Position numbers and translations under genes: made by a program
Assembly (NCBI RefSeq): GCF_000744935.1
Contig: NZ_JQMW01000009.1
Coordinates: 558,001-622,000, forward strand
Reading direction: 5' to 3'
Source: Clostridium sp. KNHs214
GTDB taxonomy: Bacteria > Bacillota > Clostridia > Clostridiales > Clostridiaceae
Length of the DNA stretch: 64,000 nucleotides
The notes under the pieces: generated by a model
What the model was told of the DNA's origin: nothing
The model's input: the letters and a program-made list of their open reading frames with translations, nothing else
Database searches by the model: none
Shown here: positions 9,258 to 18,094 of the stretch, one piece after another
Numbering within the stretch: position 1 is the first letter of the stretch
Layout: each line of letters opens with the position of its first letter

Positions 9258-9746
9258 ATGGAATTACAGGACATAAGAATTGGAATAGCAGACTTAAATG
9301 TTGCACGTTCTCCTAATAAGCTTATAACTGTAGGATTAGGTTCTTGCATAGGGATAGCGTTATATGACAGTATAAGCAAAATAGGAGGACTTGCTCATAT
9401 TATGTTACCAGATAGTAAAAAGTTTTCCAATGTAACTAATCCAGCTAAGTTTGCAGATTTAGCAATTCCAATATTAGTAGAAAACATGAAAAGCAAGGGC
9501 GCCAAAGAAAAAAATATAAGGGCAAAAATAGCTGGTGGAGCTTCAATGTTTAATTTTTCTGATAAAAGTATGATAATGGATATAGGAAATAGAAATAGTC
9601 AATGTGTAATTAAGACCTTAAATGATATGTCAATACCTATTATTTCACAGGATGTAGGGGGAAATAAAGGCAGAACCATGATACTATATACAGAAAGTGG
9701 ACTGGTGGAAATTAAAACAGTTGGGATAGGCACAAGACAAATATAG
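9258..9746 (+). CDS. cheD: Chemoreceptor glutamine deamidase CheD
   Basis: 162 residues. CheD deamidates or demethylates receptors and is the partner of CheC in Gram-positive adaptation. The catalytic Cys lies in GLGSCIGIALYD, the His in GGLAHIMLPDS, and the conserved GGASMF follows, all in family order. Spacing to cheW is 22 bases and to cheB about 17. Its presence with cheC at 13648 indicates the three-way adaptation system known from Bacillus. Confidence 0.95.
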   Translation: MELQDIRIGIADLNVARSPNKLITVGLGSCIGIALYDSISKIGGLAHIMLPDSKKFSNVTNPAKFADLAIPILVENMKSKGAKEKNIRAKIAGGASMFNFSDKSMIMDIGNRNSQCVIKTLNDMSIPIISQDVGGNKGRTMILYTESGLVEIKTVGIGTRQI

Positions 9747-9763
9747 AAAATGGAGTGATCAGC

Positions 9764-10825
9764 TTGGAAAGAAAAAAAGTTATGGTAGTTGATGATTCAG
9801 CCCTTATGAGAAAAATTATTTCAGATATGATTAATGAACAAGAGGACATGGAAGTAGTCGCTGTAGGAAGAAATGGTGAAGAATTATTGGAAAAAGTACA
9901 TAAAATAAATCCAGATGTAATAACAATGGATTTAGAAATGCCTAAAATTGATGGCATGACAGCTTTAAATAATTTAAAGAGTAAAAACATACAAATTCCT
10001 GTAATAATACTGAGCAGCATATCTAATAGAGGGCCTAGTATGACTATGGATTGTTTAGAGAGAGGAGCTTTTGATTTTTTAGCAAAACCTTCAGGTAATA
10101 TATCTCTAGACATAAAAAAAGTAAAGGATGAGCTTATAGAAAAAATAAGAGTAGCTTATTCATCCAAAAAACAAAATATAAAAAAAATAAATATACAGTA
10201 TAAAGAAATAAATAGTAATGATAAATTAAAAAGAGTACATATATCATGTAATAAAGTTCAAGCAGTGGCTATAGGAGCATCTACAGGTGGACCTAAGGCA
10301 CTATATAATGTAATAACTCACTTGCCTGGAAATATAGGTATACCAATATTTGTAGTACAGCATATGCCAGTAGGATTTACCAAAGCTTTTTCTGAAAGAT
10401 TAGATAAAAATAGTAAATTAAAAGTAGTAGAGGCAAGTGAAGGTGAAAACATAGAGAATAATACTGTGTATGTAGCTCCAGGCGGATTCCATATGGAAGT
10501 TGGACTAGATAAAAGAATTCATTTAAACAAAGAACCAAGTATTTGGGGAGTTAGGCCAGCAGTAGATAAATTGTTTTTTTCAGCTGCAGATTTATACCGT
10601 TGCAATCTTTTAAGTGTTGTACTCACTGGCATGGGAAGAGATGGAGCAAATGGAACAGCATATATAAAAGAAAAAGGAGGAATTACCATATCTGAGGATG
10701 AATCCACATGTACCATATATGGAATGCCAAAAGCCGCATATGAAACAGGAAAAGTGGACATGGTTTTACCTCTCAATGCCATAGCGGATGAAATAATTAA
10801 AATTGTAAGCAATAAGGAGAGATAG
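9764..10825 (+). CDS. cheB: CheB receptor methylesterase / glutamine deamidase
   Basis: About 353 residues. The N-terminal receiver has VVDDSALMRK and the phospho-acceptor Asp in ITMDLEMPKIDG. The C-terminal esterase has the Ser in AIGASTGGPKAL, the His in VVQHMPVGFT and the Asp in TGMGRDGANG. I chose the TTG at 9764 because GGAGTGAT lies 5-8 bases before it; a GTG at 9755 overlaps that site. CheB removes methyl groups added by CheR, encoded 2 bases downstream. Confidence 0.95.
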   Translation: MERKKVMVVDDSALMRKIISDMINEQEDMEVVAVGRNGEELLEKVHKINPDVITMDLEMPKIDGMTALNNLKSKNIQIPVIILSSISNRGPSMTMDCLERGAFDFLAKPSGNISLDIKKVKDELIEKIRVAYSSKKQNIKKINIQYKEINSNDKLKRVHISCNKVQAVAIGASTGGPKALYNVITHLPGNIGIPIFVVQHMPVGFTKAFSERLDKNSKLKVVEASEGENIENNTVYVAPGGFHMEVGLDKRIHLNKEPSIWGVRPAVDKLFFSAADLYRCNLLSVVLTGMGRDGANGTAYIKEKGGITISEDESTCTIYGMPKAAYETGKVDMVLPLNAIADEIIKIVSNKER

Positions 10826-10827
10826 TA

Positions 10828-11595
10828 GTGGATTTGTTTGAATTTGAAAAATGGGTGTTTAGGGAATTTAACATAGATTTATCTGCATACAAGTCAAATC
10901 AATTACATAGAAGAATTGAAAGTCTTATGTCTAGAGTAGGAGTAAAATCTGTAGATGAGTACACTAGAGTTTTAAAGACGAACCCTAAGCAAAAGGAAAA
11001 GTTTTTGGATTTCATAACTATAAATGTAACAGAATTTTTTAGAAATCCTGAAATATTTGATGAATTATCAAAAGTATTAAGAGACGAGCTTTTACCACTT
11101 AAAAGACCTCTCAAGATATGGAGTGCTGCTTGCTCTACTGGAGCTGAACCATATTCATTAGCTATGATTCTAAATGTATTGGATCCTGGTGTGAAACACA
11201 AAATTTTAGCTACAGATATAGACAAAAATATATTAGAGAAAGCTAAAAAGGGTGAATATGGTGAATCAGAAATTAAAAATATAAAAAAAGCATATCTAGA
11301 TAAATATTTTAAAAAACTAGACGATAAATATATTATAAGCGATAGTATAAAAAGCATGGTTAATTTTAAAAAGCATGACTTAATATTAGACAACTATGAA
11401 AATAATTTTGATCTTATAGTTTGTAGAAATGTGGTTATATATTTTAAACCTGAAATTAAAAATTCTATATATAGCAAATTTGGAAGAGCTATGAATAAAG
11501 GGTCACTTTTATTTGTAGGAGCTACAGAAAGCATATATAACTATAGGGATTTCGGCTTTGAAAAATCTTCTACATTCATTTATAAGAAATCTTAG
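10828..11595 (+). CDS. cheR: CheR chemoreceptor methyltransferase
   Basis: 255 residues, GTG start 10 bases after AAGGAGAG. SAM-dependent methylation of receptor glutamates. The N-terminal helical domain includes YKSNQLHRRIESLM, followed by the fold I motif IWSAACSTGAEPYSLAMIL and IVCRNVVIYF. Length and order fit CheR. It starts 3 bases after the cheB stop codon, so the adaptation pair is probably translationally linked. Confidence 0.95.
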   Translation: MDLFEFEKWVFREFNIDLSAYKSNQLHRRIESLMSRVGVKSVDEYTRVLKTNPKQKEKFLDFITINVTEFFRNPEIFDELSKVLRDELLPLKRPLKIWSAACSTGAEPYSLAMILNVLDPGVKHKILATDIDKNILEKAKKGEYGESEIKNIKKAYLDKYFKKLDDKYIISDSIKSMVNFKKHDLILDNYENNFDLIVCRNVVIYFKPEIKNSIYSKFGRAMNKGSLLFVGATESIYNYRDFGFEKSSTFIYKKS

Positions 11596-11607
11596 GAGGG
11601 AAATAAA

Positions 11608-13635
11608 ATGGATACTTCTCAGTATATGTCTATGTTTTTGGAAGAATCTATGGATAATCTTCAAGTTCTAAATGATTCATTACTACAACTAGAACAAGAC
11701 CCAGAGGATATTGATAAGTTAAATGAAATCTTTAGAATAGCACATACTTTAAAAGGTATGTCTGCAACTATGGGGTTTAATAATATTGCAGATTTAACTC
11801 ATAAAATGGAGGATGTACTTACAGAGTTTAGAGAAGGAAGTATAAAGGCTGATCAGCAGGTGGTAACTATACTTTTTAAATGTTTAGATACTCTAGAAAG
11901 GATGATAAGTAATATATCAGATGGTATAGATGAAGATATTCCAATAGAGCATATAATAGAACAGTTACATAGTTTAACTGAGCATGGAGACATGAGTGAA
12001 AAAAATCAACAAAAAGAACAATGTAGTGAGGAAAGTTTTGATAAGCAAGACGATGAAGAATCAGAAATAGAATTAAATGAATATGAAATAAGTGTAATAA
12101 ATCAGGCAAAAGAGAGAGCGTATAAAGCTTATGAAATTCATGTATTTTTAAATGAAAATACTCTTTTGAAATCAGCCAGGGCATTTTTAATATTTAAAGA
12201 TTTAGAGGATTATGGAGAAATCATAAAATCAATACCTTGTACTGAAGATATAGAAAGCGAAAATTTTGATTTAACCATGGGACTTATATATATAACTAAA
12301 AGACATGAGGAAGAGGTATACGATTCCTTAATGCATATATCCGAAATCGACAAAGTGGTTGTAAAAGAGATACAAGGAACCCAAAAATCTTCTAAAGAAA
12401 GTGAAGAAAAAGAGACAGTAGAGAAAAAGTCAACAGAAAAAAATATAGAAAAAAATGAAAAAAGACCAAAAAATAAATCCTTAAAGGATAATCAAACACA
12501 TCATAAAAAAAATCATCAATCAGTAAGGGTTGACTTAGAAAGATTAGATAAATTTATGAACATGGTTTCAGAACTAGTTATACATAGAACGAGATTAGAG
12601 CAAATTGGTGAAGAAGTTAAAGTTCCAGAATTAAATGAAACTTTAGAACAGGTAGCAAGAACTACTTCGGATTTACAGGACTTGGTTATGAAAATAAGAA
12701 TGTTACCTTTAGAAGTGGTTTTCAGTAGATTTCCAAGAATGATAAGAGACCTTTCAGTGGAATTAAATAGGGAAATGGAGCTTATAATTCAAGGACAGGA
12801 AACTGAACTTGATAGAACTGTTATAGACGAAATAGGGGAACCTCTTATACATCTTCTAAGAAATGCTGCAGACCATGGAATTGAAGGTAAGGAAGAGAGA
12901 ATTAAAAAGGGTAAGGATCCTGTTGGAAAAATAAAACTTGTAGCATATCAAGAAGGTACTAAGGCTGTAATAAAGGTATCTGATGATGGCGGAGGATTAG
13001 ATCCTGAAAAAATAAGAAATAAAGCAGAAAAGCTAGGAATAAATACAGATGGTATGAGTGAGGATGATATTAAAAATCTAATACTAATGCAAGGTTTTAG
13101 CACCAATGAAGAAGTTACAGATATCTCAGGAAGGGGAGTGGGTATGGATGTAGTAAAGACAAAAATATCTTCATTAGGTGGAACATTAGATTTAGTCAGT
13201 GAAATTGACAAAGGTACTACTTTTATTATAACATTACCTTTGACACTTCAAATAATACAAGCCCTTCTTGTGAAAGTTGGAGATGAAAATATGGCTATAT
13301 CCCTTGGCTATATAGATAGGGTTATAGATTACCATGAAGATCAAGTTAAAAAGAGTAATAATAAAGAAGTAATAATATATAGTGATAAAGTGATACCTTT
13401 AATAAGAGTAAATGAAAGATTAGGAATGCCATGTAAGCAAGAAGGTAAAAAGTATATAATAATAGTTAGAGTGGGAGAAAAAACTTCAGGACTTTTAGTT
13501 GATTCTCTGCTTGGACAACAAGAAATAGTTATAAAGCCTCTAGGAAAAACTTTACAATCATTAAAGGAATATATTGGAGCTACCATTTTAGGAGGAAAAG
13601 TTACCTTAATATTAGATGTTTCCTCATTAGTGTAA
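11608..13635 (+). CDS. cheA: CheA chemotaxis histidine kinase
   Basis: 675 residues with the five CheA domains. P1 carries the phospho-acceptor His46 in IAHTLKGMSATMGF. P2 covers about residues 160-250, followed by a charged Lys/Glu linker of about 250-305. P3 is the dimerisation helix pair beginning SVRVDLERLDKFMNMVSE. P4 ATPase has the N box HLLRNAADHGIE, G1 DDGGGLDP and G2 GRGVGMDVV. P5 is CheW-like at the C terminus. It phosphorylates CheY (14262) and CheB (9764). Confidence 0.97.
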   Translation: MDTSQYMSMFLEESMDNLQVLNDSLLQLEQDPEDIDKLNEIFRIAHTLKGMSATMGFNNIADLTHKMEDVLTEFREGSIKADQQVVTILFKCLDTLERMISNISDGIDEDIPIEHIIEQLHSLTEHGDMSEKNQQKEQCSEESFDKQDDEESEIELNEYEISVINQAKERAYKAYEIHVFLNENTLLKSARAFLIFKDLEDYGEIIKSIPCTEDIESENFDLTMGLIYITKRHEEEVYDSLMHISEIDKVVVKEIQGTQKSSKESEEKETVEKKSTEKNIEKNEKRPKNKSLKDNQTHHKKNHQSVRVDLERLDKFMNMVSELVIHRTRLEQIGEEVKVPELNETLEQVARTTSDLQDLVMKIRMLPLEVVFSRFPRMIRDLSVELNREMELIIQGQETELDRTVIDEIGEPLIHLLRNAADHGIEGKEERIKKGKDPVGKIKLVAYQEGTKAVIKVSDDGGGLDPEKIRNKAEKLGINTDGMSEDDIKNLILMQGFSTNEEVTDISGRGVGMDVVKTKISSLGGTLDLVSEIDKGTTFIITLPLTLQIIQALLVKVGDENMAISLGYIDRVIDYHEDQVKKSNNKEVIIYSDKVIPLIRVNERLGMPCKQEGKKYIIIVRVGEKTSGLLVDSLLGQQEIVIKPLGKTLQSLKEYIGATILGGKVTLILDVSSLV

Positions 13636-13647
13636 AGGGAGGATAGA

Positions 13648-14247
13648 ATGAGTTATTTGGATTTAAACGATTTACAGCTGGATGCATTAAAAGAAATAGT
13701 GAACATTGGAACTGGTAATGCAGCTACAGCGTTAGCTCAGCTTTTAAACATAAAAGTTAATATGTCAGTTCCTTCAATAAATGTCATTCCTTTTGATGAA
13801 ATATTTAATGATATTGGAGGAGAAGAAGTTGTAATAGGTGTCTTGGTTAGAGTATTGGGGGATGCACCAGGAAATATACTGTTTGTCATGGAAAAGGATG
13901 TGGCTATGAAAATTATAAACAAGCTACTAGACAGAAATGAAAAAGAAATAAGTGAAATGGGAAACTCAGTTTTATGTGAAATAGGAAATATAATGTGTAG
14001 TGCTTATATGAATTCCATAGCTAAGTTTACTAATTTAGTGATAATGCCATCTGTGCCAGCAGTTACATATGATATGCTTGGAGCAATACTTTCTACAACA
14101 TTTATTGAGTCTGGTCAATTTAATGAGTATGTTTTAGACATCGAGACTTTATTTAGTCAAAATGATGAAATGATAAATGGACATTTTTACTATATACCGA
14201 TGCCTGGTTCATTGGAAAAAATATTAAATTCTATAGGAATAAAATAG
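13648..14247 (+). CDS. cheC: CheY-P phosphatase CheC
   Basis: 199 residues with two CheC helices, LKEIVNIGTGNAATALAQLL and VLCEIGNIMCSAYMNS, each with the E-x2-N phosphatase pattern. CheC dephosphorylates CheY-P and is activated by CheD in Gram-positive chemotaxis. RBS GGGAGG lies 7 bases before the ATG. It is located between cheA and cheY, the expected position. Since the related fliY gene appears broken (16039), CheC may be the only intact CheY-P phosphatase in this window. Confidence 0.93.
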   Translation: MSYLDLNDLQLDALKEIVNIGTGNAATALAQLLNIKVNMSVPSINVIPFDEIFNDIGGEEVVIGVLVRVLGDAPGNILFVMEKDVAMKIINKLLDRNEKEISEMGNSVLCEIGNIMCSAYMNSIAKFTNLVIMPSVPAVTYDMLGAILSTTFIESGQFNEYVLDIETLFSQNDEMINGHFYYIPMPGSLEKILNSIGIK

Positions 14248-14261
14248 TGGAGGGAAAATAA

Positions 14262-14624
14262 ATGAGTTCAAAAGTTTTAATAGTTGATGATGCTGCTTTT
14301 ATGAGAATGATGATCAAAGATATATTAGAGAAAAATGGATTTGAAGTAGTAGGAGAAGCAAGTAATGGAATAAAAGCTGTAGAAATATATAAGGCTGAAA
14401 AACCAGATGTAGTAACCATGGACATAACTATGCCAGATATGGATGGAATTGAAGCAGTGAAAGCTATAAAAAATATAGATCCAGCGGCAAAAGTAATAAT
14501 GTGTAGTGCCATGGGACAGCAGACCATGGTAATGGATGCTATAAAAGCAGGAGCAAAAGATTTTATAGTAAAGCCATTTCAAGCAGACAGGGTACTTGAA
14601 GCTATTAAAAAAGTACTTGGTTAG
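14262..14624 (+). CDS. cheY: CheY chemotaxis response regulator
   Basis: 120-residue single receiver domain. Acidic pocket in VLIVDDAAFMR, phospho-acceptor Asp in VVTMDITMPDMDG, conserved Ser/Thr in MCSAMGQ and Lys in FIVKPFQ. It binds FliM/FliY at the motor when phosphorylated by CheA. It is encoded immediately after cheC. Confidence 0.96.
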   Translation: MSSKVLIVDDAAFMRMMIKDILEKNGFEVVGEASNGIKAVEIYKAEKPDVVTMDITMPDMDGIEAVKAIKNIDPAAKVIMCSAMGQQTMVMDAIKAGAKDFIVKPFQADRVLEAIKKVLG

Positions 14625-14635
14625 GAGGGCGTGTT

Positions 14636-15037
14636 ATGCAGGTTGTGGTGTTTAAGCTTCAGGATGAAGAATTTGCAGTGGAAACTGCAAAAATTCAAAG
14701 TATAAGTGATACTATGGAAATTACTAGGGTGCCTAAGGCACCCGACTACATAAGAGGTTTAATAAATTTAAGAGGAAACATAATTACACTTTTAAATTTA
14801 AAATTACTTTTAGATATAGAAAGTAATGATATTAAACAAGAAAATATAATAATAGTATCTATAAATGAGGAATCTATAGGTATAATAGTAGATGTAGTAG
14901 AAGAAGTTTTAGAAATAGAGGAAAATATAATAGAAAGTGTAAGTGAAAAGGATAAAAAGGAATACATAAAGGGAATAATTAATTTTAAAAATAGAATAGT
15001 TACTTTAATTGATATAGATAAACTAGTTCTAAATTAA
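14636..15037 (+). CDS. cheW: CheW chemotaxis coupling protein (copy 2)
   Basis: 133 residues, single CheW domain (VVVFKLQDEEFAVETAKIQSI, YIRGLINLRGNIITLLNLK, SIGIIVDVVEEVLEI). Shorter than the copy at 8780. RBS GGAGGG lies 8 bases upstream. Having one CheW at each end of the operon suggests use with different receptor arrays, which is inference. Confidence 0.93.
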   Translation: MQVVVFKLQDEEFAVETAKIQSISDTMEITRVPKAPDYIRGLINLRGNIITLLNLKLLLDIESNDIKQENIIIVSINEESIGIIVDVVEEVLEIEENIIESVSEKDKKEYIKGIINFKNRIVTLIDIDKLVLN

Positions 15038-15056
15038 ATAGAAATGAGGTATTAGT

Positions 15057-16046
15057 ATGGCAGAGGTTTTAAGTCAAGGTGAGATAGATGCCCTCTTGTC
15101 TGCCTTATCTTCTGGTGAGTTAGAGCCAGAACAACTGGCCAAACAGGAAGAACATAAAGTTAAAAAGTATGATTTTAGAAGTCCTCAGAAATTTTCTAAA
15201 GACCATATAAGAACGTTAGAGCTGGTTCATGATAATTATGCCAGGATAATATCAAGTTATTTATCTGCTCATTTAAGGACAAATGTTAAGGTTAAAATAA
15301 TGTCTGTTCAACAGATAACCTATGAAGAATTTATTCATTCTATACCAAATCCAACAATACTTACAGCTTTTAATATGAGTCCTCTAAGTGGCTCTATACT
15401 CTTTGAGGCTAATCCTGAATTTGTATTTAAGGTTTTAGATATACTTTTGGGTGGCAGCGGTGAGAAAGAATTTAAAATGAGGGAATTTACAGATATTGAT
15501 AAAAATATAATAAGAAATGTTAATGAAGGATTAATAGGAAATTTAAAGTTGGCATGGGAGGATATACTTGATGTAGTGGATCCTAAAATAGAGAGTTTGG
15601 AAACTAATCCAGCTTTAAACCAGACTCTTGCCCCTAATGAGCCAGTGGCTCTCATAACATTTTCTGTGGATATGGTAGATAGTAATTCATTTATAAACAT
15701 TTGCATACCTTATTTAAGCATTGAAAAGGTATTAGATAAATTAGTTGTTCAATACTGGTTTAAAGAAAGTGATGATGCTTTTAAAGAAGATTCACGAGAA
15801 AAGATTAAAAACAGGCTGAATATAGTTGATATACAAATTAAAGCTTTACTTGGTAAATGTTCTTTAACTGTAGAAGATTTTTTAAGGCTTAACAAAGGAG
15901 ACATAATAACCTTAGACCAAAAGACAAGTGAGCCTATGGATGTTTTAATAGGAGAACAGACTCACTATTATGGTAAAGTCGGAACAATAGGCAAAAATAA
16001 AGGTGTACAAATATTAGATATTAAGGATGTGGAAAATTATGGCTAA
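15057..16046 (+). CDS. fliM: Flagellar motor switch protein FliM
   Basis: 329 residues. The N-terminal CheY-P binding peptide is LSQGEIDALLSAL. The middle domain is CheC-like without phosphatase residues (RTLELVHDNYARIISSYLSAHL). The C-terminal SpoA/FliN-like domain is DIQIKALLGKCSLTVEDFLRLNKGD. It forms the cytoplasmic C-ring. Its last codons overlap the fliY start, implying translational coupling. Confidence 0.96.
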   Translation: MAEVLSQGEIDALLSALSSGELEPEQLAKQEEHKVKKYDFRSPQKFSKDHIRTLELVHDNYARIISSYLSAHLRTNVKVKIMSVQQITYEEFIHSIPNPTILTAFNMSPLSGSILFEANPEFVFKVLDILLGGSGEKEFKMREFTDIDKNIIRNVNEGLIGNLKLAWEDILDVVDPKIESLETNPALNQTLAPNEPVALITFSVDMVDSNSFINICIPYLSIEKVLDKLVVQYWFKESDDAFKEDSREKIKNRLNIVDIQIKALLGKCSLTVEDFLRLNKGDIITLDQKTSEPMDVLIGEQTHYYGKVGTIGKNKGVQILDIKDVENYG

Positions 16047-17199
16047 TAGTTTTCTTTCACAAGAAGAAATAGATTCTCTTTTAAATGGTGGAAGTGTGGA
16101 GTCAAATGATGATGAAAATAAAGCTAACGAAGAGTATTTGAGTGAAACAGAAAAAGATCTTTTAGGTGAAGTGGGTAATATTTCCATGGGATCTGCATCT
16201 ACTGCTCTTTCTACTATATTAAATCAAACAGTTAACATCACAACGCCACAAGTAACTACAACTACTTTGAGAAAATTAAGGGAAACTTTTGAAGTACCAA
16301 ATATATGTCTTGAAGTAAAATATGTAAGTGGAATTACTGGAGAAAATCTTCTTGTAATGAAAGTATCAGATGCTGCTGTTATAGCTAGCTTAATGATGGG
16401 TTGAGATGGACTTGTTCCAGATAATATAAGTACTTTGTCTGAAATAGAAGAAAGTGCTGTGTCAGAAGCTATGAATCAAATGATTGGTTCAGCAGCTACA
16501 TCTATGGCTACTATGTTTGGTAGAGAAGTTAATATATCACCACCAAAATCAAGGATATGGAATGAAAATACAGAAATACTCACAGAAAGTGTAAAGGACG
16601 ATGAAGAGATAATAAAAGTGGCATTTAAGTTAACTATAGGTGATTTAGTAGATAGTGAAATAATGCAAATACTTCCTCTAAATACTGGAAAGAAGATAGT
16701 AGGTATAATGACTGGTGAGGAAGAAAAGTCAGAGCCTAGTATTGAAAAGAATGAAAAAACACAAGAGGTATATACCACAAATCAAAACAATAATGTAAAT
16801 TCAAATAGTTCTAATAATGCTCATGAGGTAAATGCGTTAATGGAAAAAGGTATAGAACAGCAAGTGCATGAACCACAAGTAGAAGTTAAAAAAGCTGCCT
16901 TTAAACCTCTTCAAAATTCAGGACCAGTAGCTATGCCTAATAATATTGATTTAATACTAGATGTTCCTTTGGAAATATCGGTGGTTTTGGGAAAAACTAA
17001 GAAAAGCATAAAGGAAATATTAGATTTAGGCACTGGTTCATTAGTAGAGCTAGATAAATTGGCGGAGGAACCAGTAGAAATATTGGTAAATGGAAAGATG
17101 GTAGCTGAAGGGGAAGTAGTTGTGGTAGACGAGAACTTTGGCGTTAGAATAACGAGTATAATGAGCAATGTTGAAAGAGTAAAAAGTTTAGGAAAGTAA
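16039..17199 (+). pseudogene. fliY: FliY flagellar switch/phosphatase interrupted by in-frame TGA
   Basis: Start ATG 16039, 8 bases after AAGGATGTGG and overlapping the fliM end. The frame reads a CheY-binding N terminus (FLSQEEIDSLLNGG) and the first CheC-type motif (LLGEVGNISMGSASTAL), then meets TGA at 16402-16404 (codon 122) in ASLMMG-stop-DGLVPDN. It then continues in the same frame through the second phosphatase helix (SEAMNQMIGSAATSMATMFG) and the FliN domain (LILDVPLEISVVLGKTKKSIKE) to 17199. A single base change from GGA would explain it. The first in-frame restart, a TTG at 16435, has no ribosome site. Without readthrough, neither fragment would be a full FliY. Sequencing error is possible. 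Confidence 0.85.
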
Positions 17200-17203
17200 A
17201 TAT

Positions 17204-17236
17204 AAAATTAGGGGCTGAAAAGTTCCTAATTTTTAC
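17204..17236 (+). terminator. Terminator at end of che-fliY operon
   Basis: Stem AAATTAGG (17205-17212) with CCTAATTT (17225-17232), followed by a T run. It separates the fliY operon from the sigma-28 promoter of flgM. Confidence 0.75.
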
Positions 17237-17265
17237 TTTATAATTAAAATCTTTTAACAAGGGAC

Positions 17266-17292
17266 TAAACTTTTGAAATTCTAACTCGATAA
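17266..17292 (+). promoter_or_regulatory. Sigma-28 promoter of the flgM-flgK-flgL operon
   Basis: TAAACTTT, 11-base spacer, CTCGATAA, close to the sigma-28 consensus. It is 35 bases before the flgM start, so the anti-sigma factor would be made under control of the sigma factor it inhibits, as in other flagellated bacteria. Confidence 0.85.
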
Positions 17293-17326
17293 ATATTTTA
17301 AGAAAGTAATTTGAGGAGTGTATATT

Positions 17327-17605
17327 ATGAAAGTCAATGGAATAAACCCTAATAAGGTAATAAACATGTATGGGGTGAAAAATAGTAGAGCCCTAGAGAG
17401 AAAAAAGGACATAGACTTATCAGATAAACTAGAGATTTCAGATGTAGGAAAAAGTTTAAGTGCTTACTCTATTGGGAATGACATAATTCCAAATGATAAA
17501 AAGGTTAGAGAAATAAAAAACAAAATAGCTTCTGGAAAGTATAGTGTAACCCCAGAAGATTTAGCTAGAAGTATAATGGAAGCTTTTGAAAGAAAGGAAA
17601 TTTAG
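17327..17605 (+). CDS. flgM: FlgM anti-sigma-28 factor
   Basis: About 92 residues from the ATG at 17327, which is 9 bases after GAGGAG; a GTG at 17318 overlaps that site. FlgM family features are the N-terminal KVNGINPNKV, a flexible centre, and the C-terminal sigma-binding helices (KVREIKNKIASGKYSVTPEDLARSIMEAF). It holds SigD inactive until the hook is complete and is then exported. First gene behind a sigma-28 promoter. Confidence 0.92.
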   Translation: MKVNGINPNKVINMYGVKNSRALERKKDIDLSDKLEISDVGKSLSAYSIGNDIIPNDKKVREIKNKIASGKYSVTPEDLARSIMEAFERKEI

Positions 17606-17607
17606 TT

Positions 17608-18021
17608 ATGCCAAGGGAGCTTAAAAAAATAATAAATGAAGAAATAGATGCATTAAATAACTTACTTATGCTACTAGAAACTCAGCATGACTATATAGTT
17701 AAGGAAAATGTTTTTAAAATGGATGAGATAATTAATAGTATAAAAGAAGCTAGCGTTAAAATTGCTAAAATAGAAATGGACAGAAGAAATTTACTTGGTG
17801 ATGCAGCAATAAGTGAAATAGTATTGGAAAGTAAGGATTTACAGCTAGAAGAAGCTTATAGAGAAATAAGAAAAGTGTTACATTCAGTAACACTTCAAAA
17901 GGAAACCAATGAACTTTTAATAAAGCAAGGGCTTAGTTATACAAATAAAATGCTAGAGATAATAAATCCATCAAGACCAGTGTCTAGGACTTATGGAGCT
18001 ACTGGAAAGATTAAGAAATAA
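17608..18021 (+). CDS. flgN: FlgN-type chaperone for FlgK/FlgL
   Basis: 137 residues, almost entirely helical and charged (LKKIINEEIDALNNLLMLLE, ETNELLIKQGLSYTNKML). FlgN-family proteins are export chaperones for the hook-filament junction proteins, whose genes follow directly. It starts 2 bases after the flgM stop codon. Family assignment rests on length, coiled-coil pattern and gene order. Confidence 0.85.
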   Translation: MPRELKKIINEEIDALNNLLMLLETQHDYIVKENVFKMDEIINSIKEASVKIAKIEMDRRNLLGDAAISEIVLESKDLQLEEAYREIRKVLHSVTLQKETNELLIKQGLSYTNKMLEIINPSRPVSRTYGATGKIKK

Positions 18022-18094
18022 TCTTCGAATCTTGGTCGCTATACTACCTAGTGACTAAAATTTGTGAATCAGTATTAAAAAAGGGGGAAATAAA

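Noticed and set aside
16435-17199. Independent FliN-like gene starting at TTG 16435
   Set aside because: No ribosome site; the sequence before it continues FliY in the same frame, so it is the C-terminal part of an interrupted fliY.
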